The translations under genes and the position numbers were made by a program. The notes beneath the pieces were generated by a model that was not told the DNA's origin, searched no databases, and saw only the letters and a list, made by a program, of their open reading frames with translations. Positions 7,262 through 14,596 of a stretch of 44,899 nucleotides of DNA are shown piece by piece (the first letter of the stretch is position 1; every line of letters begins with the position of its first letter). The stretch is taken from NCBI GenBank assembly GCA_017456145.1, contig JAFTJZ010000037.1, positions 1 to 44,899 on the forward strand, written 5' to 3'. This stretch comes from Clostridia bacterium (GTDB lineage Bacteria; Bacillota; Clostridia; Oscillospirales; CAG-272).

Positions 7262-9655
7262 TTAAATCTTCATGCTTCGCACGCCAACAAAGCGTCTGTA
7301 CCGATCATAGAGCAACAGCCCAACGAGCACTGTGTAGATCAGCATCAGCAACACGAAATATCCCGTCCCACGGCTGATATAGGCATACATAGTCTGCGGC
7401 TGCGTCAGGGCGAGCAGCGCAAGCTCCTGCGGGAAGTGGGCAAGCAGTGCGTAAAGCAGCGCGGGAATACCGACCAGCACCACCATTCCGCTCAAGGTCG
7501 GCAGCTTGTGACGCAGCGCGGCGGACAGCGCACAGAACAGATATCCCAGCAGTGCCCCGACCAGCGCCGAGAGTATAAAGTCAAGCAAGAGATAATCGCC
7601 CAGTGTCATGGTCATGGGCGTGACGGAAAGCTCTCGGACGCTGTAGAGATACGTATCGAGATCGGTCATCTCAAAGCCGTGACGAATGGTGAAATAATCG
7701 CAAAGACGAAAGGCAAAGGAGACACACGCACAGAGGGGCACACAGGCCCAAAGCTTGGCGCAGAAGGTTCGCTCCCGCCCCCGCCGCGTGCTGCGCAAAA
7801 TGGCCGAAAAGCCGCTTTGCGAACCTTTTTCGGAATATTCGATGGTAAAGATGCCATAACACAGAGCGATCAGAGCAATCAGAAGAAAGACATCCATGTC
7901 GCGAGTGAAATAGTGGTTATAGCCCGTGTCGTAGATGATCTTTGCCTGTGCGCCGGTGGCTTTGTTGCCGCGGTGAACCATCTCAACGTACTGCTGTACC
8001 TCCTCAAAGATGCTCTCCTCGGATATGGCAGCGTGATAAAGCTCCATATAAGCAAAATATTCTTCGCTTTCTATATGACCGTACCAACGAGAAGTTTGCA
8101 CCGTATCATACTGTTCCAAAATATCATCAAGACGGGCACGCTCGGCGACAAGATACGCCTCCTGCTCCTCCGTGCTCAGTGGCTGCAGCTCGGATATATA
8201 GGTGCGGTAACGGGTCTGGAAGTAGTTTTGCATATTACCGACATCGTCTGCGACGAATGCGCACTTGAGATACAGAAGTGCGGCAATGACCAGCAGCAGC
8301 GCCGCAAGGTGAATTTTTTTCCATTCATACGGCACCAGTGCAACGGAATATTGCCAATATCGCCGTGTGCGGCGGGCGGCGGTGCGCTCGGCCCGACGAG
8401 TCAGATGTGCTCGGCTCTTCTGAATACCGCCTGCCAGCGTCGCACCAAGTCGCTTGACCCGTCCTGCGAGCGAGCGCAGATTTTTGCTGTAGAGAACCAC
8501 ACCGCAGATGGCAAAGACGACACACAAGAGGAGCGCAAGGCAGACCAAGAACGTGATCTGATTGACGCAGATGCCAAAGAGAGAGACCGTACGGAAAAAA
8601 CTCAGCGGTGTCGCGCCGTCAAACAGAGAGATCATATTCAGATAACGGATGGGAGGCGCGGTGCCAAGATACGTCGCCGCCCAGATTGCATACTGCGCAC
8701 CGACCACGGCACCGCCGCCAAGGAAACAGCCGATATAGGGCAGCTTGAGCGCGGCAAGGGCGGCGCAGAGCAGCGTATACGTCAGATAGCCCAGCAGCCG
8801 CAAAAGAGTATGTACGACAAGATATAGAGCGATACTCCGGGCAAAGGGCACCGTTTCGCAGCCCTCAACCAGGCGAATGTCCGCCCACGGAGAGGAAAAT
8901 CCACAGCGGATGCCGACCGCCAGCGCCGCCGTACCAAAAAACAGCAGCGAGACGGCAAGGCTGCTCCCCGCAACGGTAAACATTTTAGCAAGCGCCGTCT
9001 GTCCCCGCCCCTTGACGGTGGCATGGGTCAGCGGACGGGTGCCAAGGCTGTCCTCGGACAAGAACAGGTAAGCAATCATGGCACTCAGAAACACCAGCAA
9101 AAGCACCCCCGTCGCCGTGCTGCTTGACAGATATTGATCGTAGCCATAGGTATAATCGTCGCCGCGGGAATCCTGCTCCAGCAAGGTGGTATAGGTCTCA
9201 ATCAACTGTCTGCGGGAGACGATGGAAAAGTGATCCTCCCGGTAGCCGTAGTCCAACAGGCGATTGAGCTGCCGCTGCGACGTGCCGATGATGGTGTGCA
9301 TCCGTTCCTCATAACCGTCGACCACCTCGGCATAGTTTAGCGCCGCGCCGAGCAGCCGCGAGTCATCGTACGGACTCTCGGGGAAATAGGTCTTGGGCAT
9401 CTCGGGGTCCTCTTCCTTGTTTGCGCTGGCACGAATGGCGTTGAAATAGTATTCATCCAGTTTCTTCTTGTACTCTCGCGTTCCCTCGGGATCCTCTCGC
9501 ACCATTTCGTAGACCGCCATTTCATAGTCCTTGGCGGGCAGGGGAACCGTGTTAAAATACACCACCCCGAAGTTGATCAAAATGAGGCTGACCAACAGCC
9601 GGATCAAAACGCGGGATGAAAACAATTTCTTCATTTCAAAACGATACAACTGCAT
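7262..9655 (-). CDS. ABC-2-type permease, two tandem halves (797 aa)
   Basis: The protein has two homologous-looking halves. Each starts with a basic segment and one membrane helix (MKKLFSSRVLIRLL; YEWKKIHLAALLLV), then a large extracytoplasmic loop of about 150 residues rich in Glu, Asp and Tyr, then about five helices. This is the layout of fused ABC-2/BcrB-like export permeases, which need a separate ATPase; none is in the window. SD AGGAGG is 6 nt before ATG 9655. The gene ends the run that starts at 12718, 42 nt after a DUF6273 lipoprotein gene. The last ~50 codons are the source, or a sister, of the sequence in the 97-aa genes. Exporting or sensing a cell-envelope compound together with the lipoproteins is an inference. 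Confidence 0.8.
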   Translation of the reverse strand: MQLYRFEMKKLFSSRVLIRLLVSLILINFGVVYFNTVPLPAKDYEMAVYEMVREDPEGTREYKKKLDEYYFNAIRASANKEEDPEMPKTYFPESPYDDSRLLGAALNYAEVVDGYEERMHTIIGTSQRQLNRLLDYGYREDHFSIVSRRQLIETYTTLLEQDSRGDDYTYGYDQYLSSSTATGVLLLVFLSAMIAYLFLSEDSLGTRPLTHATVKGRGQTALAKMFTVAGSSLAVSLLFFGTAALAVGIRCGFSSPWADIRLVEGCETVPFARSIALYLVVHTLLRLLGYLTYTLLCAALAALKLPYIGCFLGGGAVVGAQYAIWAATYLGTAPPIRYLNMISLFDGATPLSFFRTVSLFGICVNQITFLVCLALLLCVVFAICGVVLYSKNLRSLAGRVKRLGATLAGGIQKSRAHLTRRAERTAARRTRRYWQYSVALVPYEWKKIHLAALLLVIAALLYLKCAFVADDVGNMQNYFQTRYRTYISELQPLSTEEQEAYLVAERARLDDILEQYDTVQTSRWYGHIESEEYFAYMELYHAAISEESIFEEVQQYVEMVHRGNKATGAQAKIIYDTGYNHYFTRDMDVFLLIALIALCYGIFTIEYSEKGSQSGFSAILRSTRRGRERTFCAKLWACVPLCACVSFAFRLCDYFTIRHGFEMTDLDTYLYSVRELSVTPMTMTLGDYLLLDFILSALVGALLGYLFCALSAALRHKLPTLSGMVVLVGIPALLYALLAHFPQELALLALTQPQTMYAYISRGTGYFVLLMLIYTVLVGLLLYDRYRRFVGVRSMKI
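7271..7419. repeat. Third, partial copy of the permease-end repeat
   Basis: This stretch encodes the end of the 797-aa permease and aligns closely with about 59-207 and 1992-2140 of the long repeats. Similarity ends at the motif AGCAGCG, which marks the deletion junction in the 97-aa genes. Confidence 0.8.
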
Positions 9656-9697
9656 AGGCAGCCTCCTGAGTGTTCTTTTTGATTTTTACGTCTGTTT

Positions 9698-10825
9698 TTA
9701 TTTATTTATCAAAGCATCCACATATTCTGCATCCACCCACATCGCAGGACGGACGCCGGCGTATGATTTTCCCATCACAGCATGATAATTGCTGCCGGAG
9801 GTTGTTATCTCATAACTGTTATAATCCTTGGCATACCGCACCCAATATCCGTAAGATTTGTAGGAATCCAATTGTCCACGATCTTCGGCAGGGTGGACAT
9901 CTTCTTTTTTCGCCGTGCTATCCGTCATCATGCCCACGCGATACTCATTACTTGCAAGAAACCGAAGCTCCTCAAGACTCAACAGAAAAACGCGATCGCT
10001 CGTCCCGACATCCTCAAGGTACGTCAATCGGATATGCGCACGCGCCTCGTCATCAAACGCACCATTGTAGAAAACACCGTTGAGCCACGTGCGCAGCTCC
10101 CGCTTTTCCCAAGCCATGGCGGTGTAATCATCTCCCGAATGAAACGGCATCCACTCCAGCAAATATCGGCTGACCAAAAAGTACGCGCTGCCGTCCTCAC
10201 TCTTGTCCACCACCAGCCATTCGATGGGTTCTTTCCCGTTTTGTGCGTCTCCGTCCTGCTGATATTCACCAAAGAACACCTTGGTGTCGGGCGACACGTC
10301 AGACCATAAGGCGAGGTACACCGTGTTAACCGTTTCTCCATTCTCTGCAATTACGGTCATATCATGATCTGTATCCCATCCAAGGAAGGTATGTCCCTCC
10401 CACGTTGGGACAGGCAGCGTATCATTTGTCCCATATTTCACCTGACTGATCTCAACGCGATCTGTCCCGTCGTTATAGACCAATGCATACGAATAGACAG
10501 ACACCTGTTCCTCTCGCAGAATTTTCAAAGTCAGATCCTCGGTAACAACATCAACCGTAAAATCCCACTGCCGCCACTGTCCGTTTTCCTGCACGAACCA
10601 GCCCAGGTTTTCAAATCCCACTTTGCCTGGCGTGTGGGAGGGTGGCTCGACCAATTCACCCTTTGGGACCGTCTGCGTCTCGACCTGACCGAGATAATCA
10701 TAATCCAGTGTGACGGTATATGTAGTTTTTTCTCCCTCTCCATTCCGATCCGCCGCCACCTCGCAGGAGCAGACAAGCACACATACAAGCAGCAGTGTAC
10801 TTATCATATATCGAATCCTTTTCAT
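9698..10825 (-). CDS. InlB-repeat plus DUF6273 lipoprotein, paralogue 2
   Basis: The 375-aa protein has lipobox VLVCSC, then two InlB-type repeats (TYTVTLDYDYLGQVETQT...; YALVYNDGT...HTFLGWDTD) and a DUF6273 domain (FGEYQQDGDAQNGKEPIEWL, LRTWLNGVFY, YAGVRPAMWVDAEYVDAL). It is collinear with the protein at 4191 over its whole length. SD GGAGGT is 8 nt before the ATG. It stands between a short DUF6273 gene and the ABC-2 permease gene and is probably co-transcribed with both. Surface binding is likely; no ligand can be named. Confidence 0.82.
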   Translation of the reverse strand: MKRIRYMISTLLLVCVLVCSCEVAADRNGEGEKTTYTVTLDYDYLGQVETQTVPKGELVEPPSHTPGKVGFENLGWFVQENGQWRQWDFTVDVVTEDLTLKILREEQVSVYSYALVYNDGTDRVEISQVKYGTNDTLPVPTWEGHTFLGWDTDHDMTVIAENGETVNTVYLALWSDVSPDTKVFFGEYQQDGDAQNGKEPIEWLVVDKSEDGSAYFLVSRYLLEWMPFHSGDDYTAMAWEKRELRTWLNGVFYNGAFDDEARAHIRLTYLEDVGTSDRVFLLSLEELRFLASNEYRVGMMTDSTAKKEDVHPAEDRGQLDSYKSYGYWVRYAKDYNSYEITTSGSNYHAVMGKSYAGVRPAMWVDAEYVDALINK

Positions 10826-10868
10826 CCTTTTTACCTCCGTGTTTGATCCTCTCTTATACCATGCGGTT

Positions 10869-11546
10869 TCATTCTACTCCCTGCATAAGCCGCGCCTCCA
10901 CATACGCCGCATCGACCCACATCGCGGGGCGGACACCGGCGGGGATATAGTCACTGCTTTGAGGCAAGGCTTCTACCCCGGTACACGTATAGCATTTATA
11001 AATACCCGTTGGGACTCCGCGCAGGAAATATGCGTAAGATACGTATCCGTCAAATTTACTGGTAGCGCCCACCGTTTGATTGCCGCGCATGACTGCCGCA
11101 TAAGACGTCAAAAAGCCCGATCTCTGTGTGCGGGGTACCATGAGCGCAACCTCATCTTCGTTCAAAGAAAAGACTCGCTGCGTTTGACCAACGTCTGCAA
11201 GATAGGTGGATAAAATAGATGTCTGCTCCTCTGAGGAAAAAGCTGCAGGATAAAATGTATCGCTCAAAAAAGCGGGAACATCGTCCTCTGTTCCTTGCGC
11301 CGGGCCAAAAGCACGCCAATCTAAAATGTAACGACTGGTCAAAAGATATGCACTGCCGTCTGCTTTTTTGTCGATGACCCACCACTTCTCTATTGTCCCT
11401 CCCACCATGACTTCTATGGTTTCCGTTTGCGACAAATCATCGTGGTCCAACGTCACCGTGTAGGTTGCTGCCTTTTCACCTTGGCACGCACTAAGCACCG
11501 ACAGGGATATAGCAGTGAGTAACGCGAAAATTACCGTTCTTTTCAT
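10869..11546 (-). CDS. DUF6273 lipoprotein with internal deletion, paralogue 3
   Basis: The 225-aa protein has lipobox VLSAC and the beginning of the first InlB repeat (TYTVTLDHDDLSQTETIEV). It then jumps directly from GGTIEK into the DUF6273 part at WWVIDKKADGSAYLLTSRYI, omitting about 120 residues present in its two paralogues. The end, GVRPAMWVDAAYVEARL, is intact. The ATG overlaps the stop of the upstream propeller gene by four bases, so the two are coupled. The frame is open, so the shortened protein may be made. Confidence 0.75.
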   Translation of the reverse strand: MKRTVIFALLTAISLSVLSACQGEKAATYTVTLDHDDLSQTETIEVMVGGTIEKWWVIDKKADGSAYLLTSRYILDWRAFGPAQGTEDDVPAFLSDTFYPAAFSSEEQTSILSTYLADVGQTQRVFSLNEDEVALMVPRTQRSGFLTSYAAVMRGNQTVGATSKFDGYVSYAYFLRGVPTGIYKCYTCTGVEALPQSSDYIPAGVRPAMWVDAAYVEARLMQGVE

Positions 11547-12718
11547 TTGTTTACCACCGTCGCGGGAATGATCTCATCGGTCTTTGTGCGGATCTCGGCA
11601 AAATAGGATTCGGTATACGCCTGTGTCTCGGGGTCATATTCACGTATCCATGCGTAAATGATGCCATCCACAACGGCATAATAGTCGGAATAATCGAGCC
11701 GTCCGCTCTTATCCGTCCAGATCGGGCGAATGTTCCCGCCGTCAAGGTCACAGGCGTACAGTGTGGCGGAGACCGATGCATACGTCGGATGGTCGCTGTC
11801 CGCACCACCGATCAGACGATCCTCGCAAGGCAGAAAATACACCGTATCCTGCTCGATATAATAGTTTGCCACGGGCACGTCAACCATCTCGTGCCACGTG
11901 CCGCTTGCAACGTCGATGGTGATGACCATTTGGAGGGTAGTATTGTACGAATAATAGCCGAACAGAAGAATCCTTCCGTCCACGTAATCCATGCGCACAA
12001 CAGAGCGTATCGGGGCATCCTCCAAAGAGGCCAGTGTGGTCTGCTTTCCGCTTGCGATCTTGATCTGCAGAAGGACATCATCGCTCATGGTATACATATT
12101 GCCGTCCTTGATCAGATACGGCACCTTTGCATGGTCAATCGTGTAGACCTGCTCGCTCTCGCCGCCCTCGACGGGAATGCGGCAGATGGCAATGCCGTAG
12201 CTCGTCCCACCTGTTTGCAGGGGGACGTTAACGCCGCGGGTATAATACATCCAGCCGTTGTCAACGAAGATCGCCGACCCTGCTCTGTCCTTGTAATCAA
12301 TGCACACCAGCTCCATGATCTGACCGCTCTGCAGATCATAGCTGCAATAGCGGATTCCTTCTCGCGCTGAACGCCGCAGGGTAAAATAGACCTTACCGTC
12401 CGCAACGGTCTCCACACGGAGGATGCTCCTCTCCAGATAACAATCGCCCTCGCAGGTTTCGTCGGTGCAAAAATCATCGCGCACCTCGCCCGTGGCGCGG
12501 TTGTATATCGTGCCGCCCGAGGTCACGACGTATTGGTTCCAGCAAACGGCGCTCTGATATTGCATGACGTTGGTCGTCGGCTCATGGGCATAACGAACGC
12601 TGTCGTCGGGCGGCGCTGCGATCTCATCGGCGCAGCCGTACAGAGCCGCGCTCAGCAAAAGCTGGACGCAGGCAAGCAAAATGATAAATAGGCGATTGGG
12701 TTTACAAAATTTTTTCAT
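11543..12718 (-). CDS. Beta-propeller-like lipoprotein (DUF5050-type), paralogue 4
   Basis: The first gene of the leftward operon encodes a 391-aa lipoprotein with lipobox ALYGC. Blade-like motifs include YNRATGEVRDDFC, CSYDLQSGQIMEL, CRIPVEGGESEQVYTID and LYACDLDGGNIRPIWTDKSG. The cysteine cluster is CTDETCEGDC. It is most like the 404-aa protein at 5294. SD AAAGGAG precedes the ATG, and a GATAGATTT motif lies about 53 nt upstream, facing the divergent ECF sigma gene. It is probably the best conserved, least rearranged member of the set. Confidence 0.78.
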   Translation of the reverse strand: MKKFCKPNRLFIILLACVQLLLSAALYGCADEIAAPPDDSVRYAHEPTTNVMQYQSAVCWNQYVVTSGGTIYNRATGEVRDDFCTDETCEGDCYLERSILRVETVADGKVYFTLRRSAREGIRYCSYDLQSGQIMELVCIDYKDRAGSAIFVDNGWMYYTRGVNVPLQTGGTSYGIAICRIPVEGGESEQVYTIDHAKVPYLIKDGNMYTMSDDVLLQIKIASGKQTTLASLEDAPIRSVVRMDYVDGRILLFGYYSYNTTLQMVITIDVASGTWHEMVDVPVANYYIEQDTVYFLPCEDRLIGGADSDHPTYASVSATLYACDLDGGNIRPIWTDKSGRLDYSDYYAVVDGIIYAWIREYDPETQAYTESYFAEIRTKTDEIIPATVVNK

Positions 12719-12770
12719 GCTCGTGCTCCTTTGATCAGGGGTCTATATAATAACAATGTGTCGATCGTAT

Positions 12771-12783
12771 AAAATCTATCACC
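12771..12783 (-). promoter_or_regulatory. Shared GATAGATTT motif A
   Basis: Read on the minus strand as GGTGATAGATTTT, preceded by CGGGAAA. It lies 53 nt before the first gene of the leftward lipoprotein/permease operon. The same core recurs at 7169 and twice at 13484-13533. It is a candidate target of the adjacent ECF factor. Confidence 0.4.
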
Positions 12784-12873
12784 TTTCCCGAAAAATCCTT
12801 CCACGCGCCGTAAATATTTACAATTTATTCACAAAATCCATGCATAAACAAAGAGATCGCCCCCCTTTCCCCC

Positions 12874-12903
12874 CTTGACAAGCCGTCAAGGTTATGGTAT
12901 GAT
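12874..12903 (+). promoter_or_regulatory. Sigma-A-type promoter of the ECF sigma gene, with dyad over -35
   Basis: TTGACA (12875-12880), a 17-bp spacer and TATGAT (12898-12903) lie about 45 nt upstream of the ECF sigma gene. A dyad CTTGAC-N5-GTCAAG at 12874-12890 overlaps the -35 box and could be an operator. Confidence 0.65.
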
Positions 12904-12950
12904 AAAAAAAAGAGCAAAGAAAGCTGAAGTAAAGAAGAGTTTGATCTGAC

Positions 12951-13487
12951 ATGGAAAAACACACCGAAATCACCGCGGATGAGGCATTCAGTCTGTACTA
13001 CAAGAGTATTTACAACTACATACTGTCTCATCTGCGCGGCGACAGTTATCTTGCCGAGGATATCGCAAGTGATGTTTTTGCCATTCTGTATCACAAGTGG
13101 GAGAGCATCCGCCCCAAAACGAATGCGGTCATCGCCGCATGGCTGTTTGAGACGGCAAGAAACGTCCTGAGAAATCATCACCACGCGCACACGCGCGCAC
13201 CGATCATTCTGTCACTGGATGACATGGTCGACCTGATCTGCCCTGAGGAAGACAACGCCGCCGCGCAGGTTGCCAATGATCTGAATTACCACCGGCTGCT
13301 CCAACAACTTCGCGCCTCCCTATCCGCCCGAGATCGCGCGTTTTTCGATGCTATGTACATTGAGGAGCTCTCTGTGACCGCCTTGGCACAAAGGTTCAAC
13401 ATCAAGCCGGAGCAGGTCTACGTCCGCCGATCTCGTCTCAATCGCCGTCTGCGGACCATCATTTCAAAAAAATTTCAAAAAAAGTGA
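12951..13487 (+). CDS. ECF-type RNA polymerase sigma factor
   Basis: The 178-aa protein has sigma region 2 at about residues 10-80 (AFSLYYKSIYNYILSHL, YLAEDIASDVFAILYHKW, AAWLFETARNVLRNHHH). Region 4 is at about 110-172, with the helix-turn-helix ELSVTALAQRFNIKPEQVYVRRSRL. There is no region 1.1 or 3, as expected for ECF factors. It directs core polymerase to a small regulon. It is divergent from the lipoprotein/permease operon at 12718 and is followed by an anti-sigma-like gene, so the array is the natural candidate regulon. Its last codons overlap the first copy of a 39-bp tandem repeat. Confidence 0.85.
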   Translation: MEKHTEITADEAFSLYYKSIYNYILSHLRGDSYLAEDIASDVFAILYHKWESIRPKTNAVIAAWLFETARNVLRNHHHAHTRAPIILSLDDMVDLICPEEDNAAAQVANDLNYHRLLQQLRASLSARDRAFFDAMYIEELSVTALAQRFNIKPEQVYVRRSRLNRRLRTIISKKFQKK

Positions 13488-13549
13488 TAGATTTTCTTCA
13501 CGCATGACATATTTCAAAAAAAGTGATAGATTTTCTTCACGCATGACAT
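13472..13549 (+). repeat. Perfect 39-bp tandem duplication
   Basis: Two identical 39-bp units (13472-13510 and 13511-13549) begin inside the last codons of the sigma gene. Each holds AAAGTGATAGATTTTC, the motif also found upstream of two array operons, and a short dyad GTGA...TTCAC. The repeat lies directly upstream of the anti-sigma gene and could double a regulatory site. Confidence 0.9.
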
Positions 13550-13606
13550 TATTCATATGAGCAATGCGCGCTCGGCAAACCAACGCAGAAAGGAGAACGC
13601 GAGAAC

Positions 13607-14464
13607 ATGGAGCAGCATCCCGATATCCAACAAATCCGACAGCAGCTCCGCACCCTGTCTGTCGAGGAACAGATACAATATCTCAACGGCATCATCGACG
13701 CCGAGCTGGACAAATCTCCGAGCGAGCGTGACATCGGATCGATCGATGCCCTCTCCGCGTTGCTCCGTCAAGTCACGGCAGGCACGGCATATGATGTGTC
13801 CGATGTCAAGCTTATGCAAATGCGGGCATATACGAAAAAGAAAGCACGCAGGATGGGCAAGCCTATGCATTCCCATACCTCTTGTCAGCGCGTTACCCGA
13901 CGCAGCCGATTTGCCGTCGCCGCAGCCGCGTTCCTTTTGGTCTTTGCCATTTCACTGCCCGTTGCGGCACACGCAGGCGGCTTTGGAACGCTTGGCGAGC
14001 TGATTGCCTACGTTGCCCGTTATCTGGAGCCGGGCGAGAAACTCGAATCGAACGGCATCACCATCATCAAGGGCGAGGAGCCGATGAAATACGAGAGCAT
14101 TGAGACGTTTTTACAGAAAACGGGCTCTGACGTTGCCTGTCCGACAGCATTGCCGCAGGGCGTCGGCATCCGGGAGGTGCTCACACTGGGAGATCTTCGC
14201 ACCGTACCGCAAAGTGACGTTATCTTCGTGTTTGAAGATCAGCGTTACAGCCTGACGGTCAGCAATTACTTCTGGTGGGATGATCCGGAGCTGATCTGTA
14301 TGCGTTACCGCTGTACTACCTATCAAGCACCGATCGGAACGGCATACGTCTTCGCGCTTGAGGACGTATATCAGGCGGTTTTGCACTGCGGGGAATATGA
14401 ATATACCCTCTGTGCACCAAGCTATACGGCACTTTTGTCTTTGCTTGACGGCTTACAAGCCTGA
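13607..14464 (+). CDS. Anti-sigma-like membrane protein with DUF4367-type C-terminus
   Basis: The 285-aa protein has a cytoplasmic N-terminal region of about 100 residues, rich in charged helices and able to bind the sigma factor. One membrane helix follows at about 104-124 (FAVAAAAFLLVFAISLPVAA), then an extracytoplasmic domain with YESIETFLQKTG and DDPELICMRYRC that resembles the DUF4367 family. No zinc-binding HXXXCXXC motif is visible. SD AAAGGAG is about 10 nt upstream. Its position 3' of the ECF gene makes it the likely anti-sigma factor, sensing an envelope signal. It ends at a strong terminator. Confidence 0.72.
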   Translation: MEQHPDIQQIRQQLRTLSVEEQIQYLNGIIDAELDKSPSERDIGSIDALSALLRQVTAGTAYDVSDVKLMQMRAYTKKKARRMGKPMHSHTSCQRVTRRSRFAVAAAAFLLVFAISLPVAAHAGGFGTLGELIAYVARYLEPGEKLESNGITIIKGEEPMKYESIETFLQKTGSDVACPTALPQGVGIREVLTLGDLRTVPQSDVIFVFEDQRYSLTVSNYFWWDDPELICMRYRCTTYQAPIGTAYVFALEDVYQAVLHCGEYEYTLCAPSYTALLSLLDGLQA

Positions 14465-14486
14465 CGCGCAACCACCCATACGTATC

Positions 14487-14525
14487 GGGCGGGGATCTCA
14501 CCGATGTGAAAATCCCCGCCCTTTT
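14487..14525 (+). terminator. Intrinsic terminator after the anti-sigma gene
   Basis: A 10-bp GC-rich stem (GGGCGGGGAT and its complement, 14487-14496 and 14512-14521) is followed by TTTT. Confidence 0.88.
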
Positions 14526-14529
14526 GATA

Positions 14530-14558
14530 TTGACAGAACCGAAAACTCATGGTATACT
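14530..14558 (+). promoter_or_regulatory. Sigma-A promoter of the rhamnosidase gene
   Basis: TTGACA (14530-14535), a 17-bp spacer and TATACT (14553-14558) lie about 30 nt before the start of the gene at 14597, directly after the previous terminator. Confidence 0.88.
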
Positions 14559-14596
14559 ATACATAATCATTACACGCAACCGGAAAGGATTCTGAC

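Noticed and set aside
7436-8827. Long open frame (463 codons) on the plus strand
   Set aside because: It is the complement of the ABC-2 permease; its translation is low-complexity Arg/Gln/His-rich and there is no SD.
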